DNA of 16,950 nucleotides from CAYSCX01 sp964429575. GTDB lineage: Bacteria > Desulfobacterota > Binatia > Binatales > Binataceae. Position 1 is the stretch's first letter; every line of letters starts with the position of its first letter. Below the pieces are notes generated by a model that was not told the DNA's origin, searched no databases, and worked only from the letters and a program-made list of their open reading frames with translations. The position numbers and the translations under genes were made by a program. The DNA is taken from the NCBI GenBank assembly GCA_964429575.1, contig CAYSCX010000044.1, positions 1 to 16,950 on the forward strand, read 5' to 3'. This document shows, in pieces, positions 1-7,382 of the stretch.

Positions 1-277
1 TCGCGGCGCGCCGCAGTTGCGGCGGACCCGGGCGGCCAGCCGGCCGTCGAACCACCGCGCCGCCGCATCGCTTGAGCGCAAATGCCGATACCGCCCGTCG
101 GCGGCAAACTTGCTGCTCCCCCACGTTACTTTTGCAGCGAACCAAATGCGAATTTCTAGTAATTCTTTCTCCCAAACATCGCGATTCGTACTCGTACCGC
201 GTCTTCGATTCTCATAGACTCACTCTCCGATTCGATCGTGCTCGACTTTTTCGCTGATGAGAGGAGTAGGTTGACGG
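1..277. other. Left-edge stretch and leader of the first gene
   Basis: No convincing gene was found here. One plus-strand frame is open from base 1 to a TGA at 73-75 (24 codons, rich in Ala, Pro and Arg). It could be the tail of an upstream gene but is too short to call in GC-rich DNA. From about 120 to 255 the composition becomes AT-richer than the surroundings, as expected of a promoter region. A weak pair TTGCAG (132-137) and TCTAGT (155-160), spaced 17, is a possible promoter only. A purine-rich GAGGAG at 261-266 precedes the ATG at 278. Confidence 0.4.
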
Positions 278-835
278 ATGAATGCTTACAAATGGATCGC
301 GCTTCCAGCGCTCTTGCTCCTGGCGATTGCGCCGCCGGCGTTCGCAAAGGACAAAAGCTTCGGCATCCTTTCGGTCGAATGCTTCATCGGTGAAGCTGCG
401 GCGATGGTGACGGTCTCGCCGGCAATTATGTGGCCGCCGAATCACAAGCTCGCTGACGTGGTCCTCTCGCTATCGCTTGCCGACCCCGCCAGCGGCCCCG
501 TTGATGTCAGCCTGACCGTGGACGGCATCACTCACGACCAGGAGGCCAGCGAAAACGAAGGCGGCCACGGCTGTGGCAAACCGACCGCCAAGCAGGGCGC
601 GGATTGGGCGCCGACTGTTTTCAGTTCACTCACCGCAAGTGGAACACTGGAGTTCGCTACTGACTCGCTTTTGCTTGAAGGCATCCAGCTCCGCCGTGAA
701 CGATGCGCCCAGGACGGCACGCGAATGTACGAAATCAGCGTGATATGCTGCGATGAGACCGACGTGACCAGCCCGGTCTGCGACCCCGTCATTCTGAACG
801 TCACCGTCCCCAAGAGCAGAGGCAAAGGCCCGTAA
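278..835 (+). CDS. Secreted protein with a WPPNHK-type beta domain
   Basis: Predicted exported protein of 185 residues. Residues 1-23 form a Sec signal peptide: MNAYK, a Leu/Ala-rich core, and AFA before K24. The mature part is essentially one domain. It opens with MWPPNHKLADV (51-61) and ends with an alternating beta segment near RRERCAQDGTRMYEISV (139-155) and LNVTVP (173-178). The same order (WPPNHK, an acidic middle, R-x-E-R, a G-R-x-Y-like strand, then VTVP) is familiar from Ig-like or HYR-adjacent repeats in large secreted bacterial proteins. Here the domain stands alone. Six cysteines after the signal peptide (35, 99, 143, 157, 158, 168) suggest disulfides outside the cytoplasm. GAGGAG lies 11 nt before the ATG. 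Molecular function is unknown; a surface or adhesive role would be a guess. Confidence 0.8.
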   Translation: MNAYKWIALPALLLLAIAPPAFAKDKSFGILSVECFIGEAAAMVTVSPAIMWPPNHKLADVVLSLSLADPASGPVDVSLTVDGITHDQEASENEGGHGCGKPTAKQGADWAPTVFSSLTASGTLEFATDSLLLEGIQLRRERCAQDGTRMYEISVICCDETDVTSPVCDPVILNVTVPKSRGKGP

Positions 836-867
836 TCGCAGCGGTCCGGCGCGCACGGCCGTCGTAG

Positions 868-943
868 GGGCGCACAGCCTGCCCTGCCTGCCCTGAGCGC
901 AGTCGAAGGGAGCGCAGTCGAAGGGGCTGTGCGCCCTTCTTTT
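868..943 (+). terminator. Hairpin with T-rich tail, loop carrying a 15-bp tandem repeat
   Basis: GGGCGCACAGCC (868-879) pairs perfectly with GGCTGTGCGCCC (925-936), followed by TTCTTTT (937-943). This looks like a Rho-independent terminator 32 nt after the stop of the secreted protein. The 45-nt loop is long for a terminator and contains AGCGCAGTCGAAGGG twice in tandem (896-910 and 911-925). The core GCCTGCCCTGAG (886-897) plus CGAAGGG recurs at 1587-1610, so this is also a dispersed repeat. Confidence 0.55.
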
Positions 944-1022
944 GACCAACCCGACCAACGGGAGCGATCTGTCAGCGCTCATTCCACTTCATGCCATTGG
1001 GAGTCGCGACTCGCGACCGAGC
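929..1022. repeat. Dispersed intergenic repeat, copy 1
   Basis: This stretch resembles 4311-4404 in the same orientation. Exact shared blocks are GTGCGCCCT at the left, the 18-mer CCCGACCAACGGGAGCGA (950-967 and 4333-4350) and GTCGCGACTCGCGAC (1003-1017 and 4386-4400). The distance between the last two blocks is the same in both copies (53 nt from start to start). The left end overlaps the right arm of the terminator-like hairpin. Confidence 0.7.
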
Positions 1023-1107
1023 CCGCTCGAACCGTACCCACCTGATATGCGTTTTGTGCAAAGATGTCCGCGACACGGCGCAATCACCCGACGAAAGGAT
1101 TTCACCG

Positions 1108-1584
1108 ATGGATGAGAACGCAAAGAAAAAGGCTCTGCTCATGATTCCCTACGGGCTGTTCGTGCTCGGCGCCAAGCACGGAGACAAGCAGACCGTCGCC
1201 ACCGTGAACTGGGTCACGCAAACCAGCTTCAATCCCCCGCTGGTGGTCGTCGGCGTGAAGAAGGACTCCGGCGCGCACGATCTCGTCAAGCAGTCGAAGA
1301 AGTTCACCCTCTCGGTGCTCGCCACCGGCCAGAAGTCGATCGCAACTTCATTCTTCAAGCACGTCGAGCCGGTCGGCGGGAAGTTCGGCAATTTCGCGTT
1401 CGAGCCGGGCAAGTGCGGAGCGCCGATCATCAGCGACGCGGCCGCGGCGGTCGAATGCGAGGTGGTCGGATTCTACGAACTGGGCGACCACTCAACGGTG
1501 GTCGGACGCGTCACCGAGGCGACTCTGAAGAACGAATCCGAAGTGCTGACTCTGAAAGAGTGCGGCTTCCAGTACGGCGGCTGA
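1108..1584 (+). CDS. Flavin reductase-like domain protein
   Basis: Protein of 158 residues with the flavin reductase-like / FMN-binding split-barrel fold. It opens with MIPYGLFVLGAKHGDK, then TVNWVTQTSFNPPLVVVGVKK (residues 32-52), where the family contacts FMN, then S-x-x-FTLSVL (about 64-73) and ends near LKECGFQYGG. Relatives reduce free flavin with NAD(P)H or act as flavoredoxins; the exact electron donor cannot be read from the sequence. The frame is open upstream to 991, but the ATG at 1108 is preferred because AAAGGA lies about 9 nt before it and the upstream codons do not resemble the family. A reduced-flavin supplier would suit the flavin-dependent oxidoreductases further right, but there is no direct linkage. 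Confidence 0.85.
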   Translation: MDENAKKKALLMIPYGLFVLGAKHGDKQTVATVNWVTQTSFNPPLVVVGVKKDSGAHDLVKQSKKFTLSVLATGQKSIATSFFKHVEPVGGKFGNFAFEPGKCGAPIISDAAAAVECEVVGFYELGDHSTVVGRVTEATLKNESEVLTLKECGFQYGG

Positions 1585-1656
1585 GAGCCTGCCCTGAGGC
1601 TACCGAAGGGTCGCCGGCCGCGCGCCCGTCCGGCCTGCTCGCAATACGGCGCCCTA

Positions 1657-1824
1657 CCTAACCCCGGCCCTTCCCTAAAGGGAAGGGAGAAGGACATGCA
1701 CTCTTCCACTGCGCCGGCTTCGCCATCCGGCGACTGGGTTCTATGCGAACTCCCATCTCACCGAAGCCCCGCTTCTCTCTGTTTCCGGTTCCCCTTCCCT
1801 TTAGGGAAGGGGTCAGGGGTTAGG
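1657..1824. repeat. Inverted pair of CCTAACCCC / CCCTTCCCT palindromes
   Basis: Left unit: CCTAACCCC (1657-1665), then the palindrome CCCTTCCCT-AA-AGGGAAGGG (1668-1687). Right unit: the palindrome CCCCTTCCCT-TT-AGGGAAGGGG (1791-1812), then CAGGGGTTAGG (1814-1824). The right unit is the reverse complement of the left with few changes, so the two face each other across about 100 bp. They could fold as two local hairpins or as one long stem. This resembles REP/BIME-type intergenic elements. Confidence 0.75.
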
Positions 1825-1840
1825 TCGTCACCTATGCAAA

Positions 1841-1905
1841 GCTCTCCTCCGGGGGAGCCCGAGCGAGGGAGCGGGCGGTTGAAATCGCTTCTTCAACCGC
1901 CTGCC
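1841..1905 (+). repeat. Partial copy of the three-hairpin repeat
   Basis: Matches the right half of the repeats at 6905-7060 and 14497-14653. It has a GC hairpin (GCTCTCC with GGGGAGC, 1841-1858), a GAGCGAGGGAGCGGGCGG run (1861-1878), and a terminal hairpin GGCGGTTGAA / TTCAACCGCC (1874-1883 and 1892-1901). The outer hairpin found in the other copies was not recognised here. Confidence 0.6.
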
Positions 1906-1938
1906 ACGCCGTGCCGGCTGTCACCGTAGTTCAGTGCC

Positions 1939-2508
1939 CTAATGGCCGCCGGCAGTGACCGACTCGATCGCCCACACTGGATGAATTTCCATCCAGCCGT
2001 GATCGATGACGTACGGCCCCACCACCTTCACACGCGCGCCGACCGGCGGCATCGCGAGGTTCGCACCGCTGCAGATTCCGAAGTCGAACGGACCCTTGAG
2101 CCAGCCTTCGACGCGTTCGATCAACCCCAGGTTCACAACGACAGGTGACCCGGGACGGCAACCGGATTGGTCAGCGGGAACGATCTCGCAGATCAGCGTC
2201 GCGCCCTGTTCGCGCCGGTTGTAGTCGTTGAGCAGGTGTTCGTCGGCGGGCGCAAGCTGGAGATTGAATTTGAGATCCCCGTCGGGTGACCGGCGCGCGC
2301 GGGTGACGGTGCCGGTCACTTCGAGGCAAGGCGCGACGACCTCGAGACGCGCGGGATGATGGACGCCGGCGAGTGGATCGCCCCGGCGGCATTCGGGAGG
2401 CACGGCGCTCGAGTCTGCCGGCGGCTGCGCGGCAAGCCGGGGTGCTGCGGCGCAGCACAGCATCGCTGCGATCAGCACAGCTTGCCTGATCGGGACGGAC
2501 CAAGCCAT
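1939..2508 (-). CDS. Small exported protein, unknown function
   Basis: Protein of 189 residues. An N-terminal signal peptide is visible: MAWSVPIRQ, a hydrophobic VLIAAMLCCAAA stretch, with probable cleavage after RLAA near residue 27. The mature part contains CLEVTGTVTRARRSPDGDL (61-79), then FNLQLAP, a central LICEIVP, a VVVNLGLIERVEGWL stretch and a closing HGWMEIHPVWAIE. That pattern (V-x-G-x-V, a D-G-D, a C-E-I-x-P, then H-G-W-x-E-I-H-P-V) looks like a small all-beta, OB-like secreted family seen in many soil bacteria, but I cannot name it. GGGAG lies 9 nt before the ATG. It diverges from polX across 87 bp. Confidence 0.75.
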   Translation of the reverse strand: MAWSVPIRQAVLIAAMLCCAAAPRLAAQPPADSSAVPPECRRGDPLAGVHHPARLEVVAPCLEVTGTVTRARRSPDGDLKFNLQLAPADEHLLNDYNRREQGATLICEIVPADQSGCRPGSPVVVNLGLIERVEGWLKGPFDFGICSGANLAMPPVGARVKVVGPYVIDHGWMEIHPVWAIESVTAGGH

Positions 2509-2578
2509 TCCTCGAATCTCCCATCATGCAAGGGAGCTGGCCAGGCGTTCGCGGCGCATCTCAGACCGCCCATTCCCG

Positions 2579-2587
2579 TGGCATAAT
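2579..2587 (+). promoter_or_regulatory. Possible extended -10 promoter of polX
   Basis: TGGCATAAT fits an extended -10 element (TG-n-TATAAT with one change in the hexamer). It ends 8 nt before the polX ATG at 2596, so transcription would start at or almost at the start codon, giving a leaderless or nearly leaderless mRNA. No good -35 was seen, and there is no clear Shine-Dalgarno before this ATG, which agrees with that reading. Confidence 0.35.
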
Positions 2588-2595
2588 CGGGACGG

Positions 2596-4302
2596 ATGCA
2601 GAACCACGAAATCGCAAAGGTTCTCGATGAGATCGCCGACCTGCTCGAAATCTCCGGCGAGAACTTCTTCCGCGTGCGCGCCTATCGCAACGCCTCCCGC
2701 ACAATCAACGATCATCCCGTCCAAATGTCCGAACTCGACGTCGACGAACTACAAGAGATTCCCGGCATCGGCGCCGACCTCGCGCAAAAGATTCAGACCT
2801 GCGTCGCCACCGGCGACATCCCGCTCCATCGCGAGCTCGTAAGCAAGGTTCCGCCGGGGCTCCTTGACCTCACGCGCATACCCGGCCTCGGCCCCAAGCG
2901 CATCAAGGCGCTCTGGGAGGACCTCGGCGTCAAAAGCCGCGATGACCTCAGGCGCGCCGCCGCCGCCGGCGCCCTCATGTCGTTGCCCGGGATGGGCGCG
3001 AAGCTTCAGCAGCGAATCCTAAAGTCGCTGGACCAGCTCGAAAAGGATCACCCCGACCGAATATTGTTCCACGACGCCGCCCATATCGCCGACGCGCTCG
3101 TCGCGCACATGAAGAAATGCTCCGCCGTCAAAAAGCTCGACGTCGCCGGAAGTTTCCGCCGCCGCCGCGAGACCGTCGGCGACCTCGACTTGCTCGTCGT
3201 CTCCACGCATCCCGAACCTGTGATGAAACACTTCCTCGACTACCCGCGCATCGCCGAGAAACTCGGCGCGGGCGCCACCAAGGCGAGCGTCGTTCTGAAG
3301 GACGGCCTTCAGATCGATCTTCGCGTCGTCGAGCCACCGAGCTACGGCGCTGCGCTGCTCTACTTCACCGGCTCCAAAGCCCACGGCGTTCACCTTCGAA
3401 AAATCGCGCAATCGCGAAAACTTCTTCTCAATGAGTACGGTTTGCTCCGCGACGACAAGCCGGTCGCCGGCGAGTCCGAGGAGGGCGTTTACAAAGCGCT
3501 CGGCCTTGTGTGGATTCCGCCCGAACTGCGCGAGGACCGCGGCGAGATCGAAGCCGCCGCGAAAGGCCATCTGCCCAAACTCATCAGCCGCGACGACTTG
3601 CGCGGCGACCTGCACACCCATTCCACCTGGACCGACGGCCGCGCGTCCATCGCGGACATGGCGAAGAGCGCGCACGCCCACGGTCTCGAATACTTCGCGG
3701 TCACCGACCACTCGCAACGCCTCAAGATGGCGCACGGCCTCGATCCCAAGCGCCTGCGCGAACAGTGGAAGGAAATCGAGAAGCTCGGCTCCAAGCTTCG
3801 CGGCATCACCCTGCTGCGCGGCATCGAGGTGGACATCCTCGAGGACGGCGCGCTCGACCTTCCCGACCACGTACTCGCCGAACTCGACTGGGTCGTCGCT
3901 TCGGTCCACTCCAAGCTCGATCAGGATCAGAAGACCATGACGCGCCGGCTGCTGAAGGCCATCCGCAATCCCAATGTCAACGTGATCGGCCATCCGAGCA
4001 ACCGCCTGATCGGCCGCCGCCCGCCCAGCAACTTCGATCTCGCCGAGGTGCTGCGCGTCGCGCGCGAAGAAGGCTGCGCACTCGAAGTGAATTCCCAGCC
4101 CGAACGCCTCGACCTGGTTGACAGCTCCTGCATCGCTGCGAAGGAGGCGGGCGTGCACCTCGTCATTTCGAGCGACTCACATCACCCGCACGATTTCGAC
4201 GGCCTCGACTATGGCGTCAATCAGGCGCGCCGCGGTTGGGTGGAACCTAACCAGGTGTTGAACACTCTGCCGCTCGCCAAGTTCCGAAAGAGCCTGCGTT
4301 AG
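2596..4302 (+). CDS. polX: DNA polymerase/3'-5' exonuclease PolX
   Basis: Family X DNA polymerase of 568 residues, the usual length for bacterial PolX. It acts in gap filling during base-excision repair, with 3'-5' exonuclease and often AP-endonuclease activity from its PHP domain. The N-terminal 8-kDa-like part has helix-hairpin-helix motifs (IPGIGADLAQKI about 55-66, IPGLGPKRI about 94-102, LPGMGAKLQ about 129-137). The palm has G185-S186-F187-R188, catalytic D196 and D198 (GDLDLLV) and D241 (LQIDLRVV), then FTGSKAH. The C-terminal PHP domain keeps its metal ligands: H340, H342 (DLHTHS), D371-H372 (TDHS), E411 (GIEVD), H438 (SVHS), H466 (IGHP) and D527, H529 (SSDSHH). Nothing is missing, so it should be active. 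It is alone on its strand. Confidence 0.97.
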   Translation: MQNHEIAKVLDEIADLLEISGENFFRVRAYRNASRTINDHPVQMSELDVDELQEIPGIGADLAQKIQTCVATGDIPLHRELVSKVPPGLLDLTRIPGLGPKRIKALWEDLGVKSRDDLRRAAAAGALMSLPGMGAKLQQRILKSLDQLEKDHPDRILFHDAAHIADALVAHMKKCSAVKKLDVAGSFRRRRETVGDLDLLVVSTHPEPVMKHFLDYPRIAEKLGAGATKASVVLKDGLQIDLRVVEPPSYGAALLYFTGSKAHGVHLRKIAQSRKLLLNEYGLLRDDKPVAGESEEGVYKALGLVWIPPELREDRGEIEAAAKGHLPKLISRDDLRGDLHTHSTWTDGRASIADMAKSAHAHGLEYFAVTDHSQRLKMAHGLDPKRLREQWKEIEKLGSKLRGITLLRGIEVDILEDGALDLPDHVLAELDWVVASVHSKLDQDQKTMTRRLLKAIRNPNVNVIGHPSNRLIGRRPPSNFDLAEVLRVAREEGCALEVNSQPERLDLVDSSCIAAKEAGVHLVISSDSHHPHDFDGLDYGVNQARRGWVEPNQVLNTLPLAKFRKSLR

Positions 4303-4310
4303 CCGCGCCG

Positions 4311-4404
4311 TGCGCCCTCTTTCTTCTGCGGCCCCGACCAACGGGAGCGACCCCCCTGCCAACCTTCGCCTTCCTCTTATTGGCCGTCGCGACTCGCGAC
4401 TCCG
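4311..4404. repeat. Dispersed intergenic repeat, copy 2
   Basis: Second copy of the repeat at 929-1022, same orientation, starting 9 nt after the polX stop. It shares the exact 18-mer at 4333-4350 and the GTCGCGACTCGCGAC block at 4386-4400. The right end lies inside the 3' end of the LLM oxidoreductase gene, whose last residues (VASRDGQ) are encoded by the repeat on the opposite strand. Confidence 0.7.
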
Positions 4405-5408
4405 ATCCGGGGCAACACTTGGTCGGTGAAAAGCGTGAAAGATTGGTGACTGAGCGGAGCGCACAGAAGATAGTTCAGAAACATCTCTTCGCGCAGCCGT
4501 TGGATCTGGTCCACGACCGATTCCGGTGTCCCATAGAGCACCACGCCGTTGAGATAGCGCTCGACCAGAGCCTCCGGCGGCTCTTCGCGCCCGGGCGTGA
4601 CATCCAGTGAGGGGCTTGCATACGCCTGGTGCTGCGGTCCGACGTACGAGTTGCCCAGCCACCGCACTCCCTGTCGCGCCACTTCCTCCGCCTCGCGCTG
4701 AGTCCCGCCCAAGGCCACAAAGCGCGCCATGGGCAGCTCGCGGCCCTCGATCGAATAGCCGTTCGCCTCTAGCTCGGTGCGGTACAGCTCGCGCTTGCGC
4801 GCAATCTCGCGATAAGTCGAGTGCGGATCCATCAGGATGGAGAATCCGCGCTTCGCCGCGCGAATTATCGCCTCCGGCGACCCCGCGGCGAGCCAAACCG
4901 GCGGGTGCGGTTTCTGCAGCGGCTTGGGCAGCACCTCGATGTCATCAAAGTGGTAGAAGCGCCCGTCGTGGCTGAGCCGCTCCTGTCTCCACGCCTTGAG
5001 CACGATATCGACGGTCTCGAGGAACCGGTCGGCGCTTTGCTCGGGCGTCACCCCAAAGGCGCGGAATTCGGTCCGGTCAAAGCCCCGGCCGGCGCCCCAA
5101 TTGACCCGGCCGCCCGAAAGAATGTCGAGCATCGCGACTTCCTCGGCGAGCCGCAGCGGGTGATAAAACGCGGCGAGAGAAACCGCCGTGCCGATGCGGA
5201 GCTTGCGCGTGCGCGCCGCAACCTGAACTCCCATCATGTGTACCGACGGGCACACGCTGAACGAGTGGAAATGGTGCTCGGCGAGCCAGACCGCATCGTA
5301 GCCGCTCCGGTCCATGATCTCGATTCGCTGCAGCGCGCGCTCGAAGACGGTCTCGATAGCGACCCGGCGCTCAGGCCAACTGAAGAACTGCAGGACTCCC
5401 GCCTTCAT
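4377..5408 (-). CDS. LLM class flavin-dependent oxidoreductase
   Basis: Bacterial luciferase-like TIM-barrel protein of 343 residues, the usual length. Members use reduced FMN (or F420) to oxidise substrates such as alkanes, sulfonates or aromatic and cyclic compounds; the substrate here is not readable. Visible family marks are WLAEHHF (41-47), R71-IGTAVSLAAFYHPLR, LAEEVAMLDILSGGR (87-101), then GAGRGFDRTEFRAFGV (105-120), and P-P-V-W-L-A-A-G-S-P-E later. The gene follows the FAD monooxygenase-like gene by 77 bp on the same strand, so they may be co-transcribed. Its last residues are contributed by a dispersed repeat, but the length shows no obvious damage. It needs reduced flavin, which the reductase-like gene at 1108 could supply; that link is speculative. 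Confidence 0.93.
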   Translation of the reverse strand: MKAGVLQFFSWPERRVAIETVFERALQRIEIMDRSGYDAVWLAEHHFHSFSVCPSVHMMGVQVAARTRKLRIGTAVSLAAFYHPLRLAEEVAMLDILSGGRVNWGAGRGFDRTEFRAFGVTPEQSADRFLETVDIVLKAWRQERLSHDGRFYHFDDIEVLPKPLQKPHPPVWLAAGSPEAIIRAAKRGFSILMDPHSTYREIARKRELYRTELEANGYSIEGRELPMARFVALGGTQREAEEVARQGVRWLGNSYVGPQHQAYASPSLDVTPGREEPPEALVERYLNGVVLYGTPESVVDQIQRLREEMFLNYLLCAPLSHQSFTLFTDQVLPRIGVASRDGQ

Positions 5409-5485
5409 CCAAGCTTCCCGGACCGCATTGCCCTCTCAGCAAATCAGCACGCAAAGCGAATCGGCGTCAAACCGAAGGCTGAGCC

Positions 5486-6757
5486 CTACGCTTGGGCGTG
5501 CTGCGCGCTCGCCATCAGGTGCTGAAGCCGCACGGATGGAAATTCGCCGGGCCCGAGCAGCATGGTCCCGAACGAGACCAGCTCATCGATGGCCCATTGC
5601 TCGGATGATGCCGCGCGCTGGATGAGTGCGCCCTCAGGATCCGCGGCAAGCCGCTGCGAAATCGCGACCGCGCTCTGGTAATGAACCCCGAGCTGCGCGT
5701 CGCGCTCGCGCGTGAAGTTCGATAGAGTCTCGGCGTCGATGAAGCGTCCGCGCCCCGCCGCGAACCAGCGGTCGGCCATTCGCGCCATGATCTCGGCGCT
5801 CATCAGCGCAAACGAATGGCCTTGGCCGAGGATCGGGTCGACATGCAGACCCGCGTCGCCCAGCAGCAGCGCACCGTTGCAGACCGGCGTCCGAAGCGTG
5901 TTGTAGAGCTTCGGCACCGCGAACACCTTGCTCGCCAGCGTCGCGTCGCTCAAAGCCTGCGCGCGAACCTCCGACGCCGCCACCCGGCGGTGATAGCTCC
6001 CCGGCAAATCACGCTTGAACTCGCCGAGTTCCGCCGAATCGAATCCCACTCCCGCGACCACCAGCCCGTTCTCACAGCGGCACGCGATGTGAAACGTCCC
6101 CGGCTCCGCGTCGTACTCGGTGTATAGCAGGCCGTCGAGCTGGTCGATCCGGGCGCCGGAGTAATAGGCATAGTAATAGGAACGCGCGCACGGCACGTCG
6201 GTACGGGTAAACGCGCCCGCAATCTTCTCGCCCGCGATACGCCCGACGGTTGAGCGCATTCCATCGGCGCCGATCACGAGCGGCGCGAATAAATCGCGCG
6301 AACCGGCGGGATCCTCGCCGCGGATACCAACCACCGCATCGTCGGCCACCAGCACGTCAGTTATGCGGAAGCGCTCGCGGACCGCGACGCCATCCACATC
6401 GCGCGCGAAGTTCAGCATCGCTGCATCCATCAGCACCCGCCCAAGGCAAATGCCGGACCGTTCGGCGCCGGTCGCGTCGCGCATCGTGCCGACGACGTCC
6501 GACGCCGGCGTGCGCTGGCGCATTCGGTTGAAGACGTGCCCGCCCAACCGGACCAGTTCATCGAATGCGCCGATCCGCTCCAGGACCCGTGCGCCTCCGC
6601 CGAGCACGATGTGGGTTGAGATGATATCGCTTGGAAAGCCCGCCTGATCGACGATCAGCACCTTGCGGCCCTGTCGCCCGAGCAGAATCGCCGCCGCGCT
6701 GCCCGCCACGCGCGCACCGACAATAATCACGTCCAAGTTCTGCGGCTGCGCCGACAT
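5486..6757 (-). CDS. FAD-dependent monooxygenase-like oxidoreductase
   Basis: Protein of 423 residues with the PHBH-type (group A) FAD fold. The N-terminal dinucleotide-binding motif is IIVGARVAGSAAAILL (11-26), a GxRVAGS variant of GxGxxG common in this family. Then come R/S-rich G-G-A-R, GADGMRSTVGR (163-173), which is the DG motif contacting FAD and NAD(P)H, and GDAGLHVDPILGQGHSFAL (300-318), which binds the FAD ribityl chain. Relatives hydroxylate aromatics or reduce isoprenoid chains (geranylgeranyl reductase-like); the substrate cannot be assigned. No clear Shine-Dalgarno precedes the ATG, but the motif begins 10 residues in, as expected. It is first in a probable two-gene unit with the LLM oxidoreductase. 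Confidence 0.9.
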   Translation of the reverse strand: MSAQPQNLDVIIVGARVAGSAAAILLGRQGRKVLIVDQAGFPSDIISTHIVLGGGARVLERIGAFDELVRLGGHVFNRMRQRTPASDVVGTMRDATGAERSGICLGRVLMDAAMLNFARDVDGVAVRERFRITDVLVADDAVVGIRGEDPAGSRDLFAPLVIGADGMRSTVGRIAGEKIAGAFTRTDVPCARSYYYAYYSGARIDQLDGLLYTEYDAEPGTFHIACRCENGLVVAGVGFDSAELGEFKRDLPGSYHRRVAASEVRAQALSDATLASKVFAVPKLYNTLRTPVCNGALLLGDAGLHVDPILGQGHSFALMSAEIMARMADRWFAAGRGRFIDAETLSNFTRERDAQLGVHYQSAVAISQRLAADPEGALIQRAASSEQWAIDELVSFGTMLLGPGEFPSVRLQHLMASAQHAQA

Positions 6758-6904
6758 GACAGCTGGCGAGATCGCCGGCCGATGATGGCACGCCCGCCGC
6801 TACGGGTCGAACCCTGCCTGCCCGATTCGTTTGCGCTTGTCGGCTGCGTGCGTGGGTCATAGTTATTGGACGAACGAGACCGAGCGTCCATGCGCCGCGG
6901 CCCT

Positions 6905-7060
6905 AGCAGGGTGCGAAAAAAGCTATCCAAGGTACGATGCGTTCAGCAACCAGGCTGGCACCCTGCATGAAAACTGGCTTCCTTCCTCAATCTTCTCCCC
7001 CTGACCAGGGGGAGATAAGAGAGAGGGAGCAGGCTGCGAAGCCTTTTCCCGCAGCCTGCT
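6905..7060 (+). repeat. Three-hairpin repeat, copy 1 (MITE-like)
   Basis: A 156-bp element with three stems. H1: GCAGGGTGC (6906-6914) with GCACCCTGC (6958-6966). H2: TCTCCCCCT (6994-7002) with AGGGGGAGA (7007-7015). H3: AGCAGGCTGCG (7028-7038) with CGCAGCCTGCT (7050-7060). Its ends are inverted repeats: CTAGCAGGGTGCG at the left against CTAGCAGGCTGCG read inward from the right, 12 of 13 identical, both containing TA. It ends 16 nt before the GYD gene's Shine-Dalgarno. Colinear with 14497-14653 and, inverted, with 7381-7537. Confidence 0.85.
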
Positions 7061-7088
7061 AGCGGCCAATCAACCCGGAGGTGAGACC

Positions 7089-7382
7089 ATGGCAACATAT
7101 ATTCTTCTGAGCCGCTGGACTCAGCAGGGAGTGGCGAACGTCGCGCAACTGCCGGCGCGAATCGACGCGATCCGGCAGATGTTTCGCGCCAACGGCGCGG
7201 AGGTAAAGGACGCGTTCGTCGTCACGGGACAATACGACACGGTGCTGGTCCTTGAAGCACCGGACGACGAGACCTGCGCGCGGCTGTGCCTCGCGATCGG
7301 CAAAGCGGGAAACGCGCGGACCGAAACGCTGCGCGCATTTCGCGAGAACGAATGGCGGCGCATCGTCGCGAACCTGCCGTAG
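7089..7382 (+). CDS. GYD domain protein
   Basis: Protein of 97 residues matching the GYD domain family in full: it opens MATYILLSRWTQQGVANV, has a central AEVKDAFVVTGQYD (37-50) with the signature G-x-Y-D, and ends with a short helical FRENEWRRIV. These are small ferredoxin-fold (dimeric alpha-beta barrel-like) proteins of unknown biochemical role. GGAGGTGA at 7077-7084 gives a strong ribosome site. The gene sits alone between two inverted copies of the same ~157-bp repeat. Its stop codon (TAG, 7380-7382) is formed by the first bases of the downstream copy, so the C-terminus may have been reset by that insertion, although the length is normal for the family. Confidence 0.88.
   Translation: MATYILLSRWTQQGVANVAQLPARIDAIRQMFRANGAEVKDAFVVTGQYDTVLVLEAPDDETCARLCLAIGKAGNARTETLRAFRENEWRRIVANLP

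Larger units (their letters stand above)
1585..1938. other. Repeat-filled spacer without a gene
   Basis: No convincing coding frame was found. The spacer contains a short copy of the GCCTGCCCTGAG...CGAAGGG motif (1587-1610) right after the flavin reductase-like gene, an inverted pair of palindromes (1657-1824) and a partial copy of the three-hairpin repeat (1841-1905). It separates two genes that end towards each other. Confidence 0.7.

Noticed and set aside
1..75. Possible C-terminal tail of an upstream plus-strand gene
   Set aside because: Only 24 codons are open before TGA, of low complexity, and all three plus frames are open over most of this GC-rich stretch, so it is not distinguishable from chance.
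1657..1905. CRISPR-like array in the palindromic spacer
   Set aside because: The units are inverted and unequal, with no regular direct repeats or spacers, and no cas gene is present.
3019..4158. Long minus-strand open frame of 379 codons opposite polX
   Set aside because: It lies opposite a gene with every PolX catalytic residue intact, and its translation matches no family. Long antisense frames are common in GC-rich DNA.
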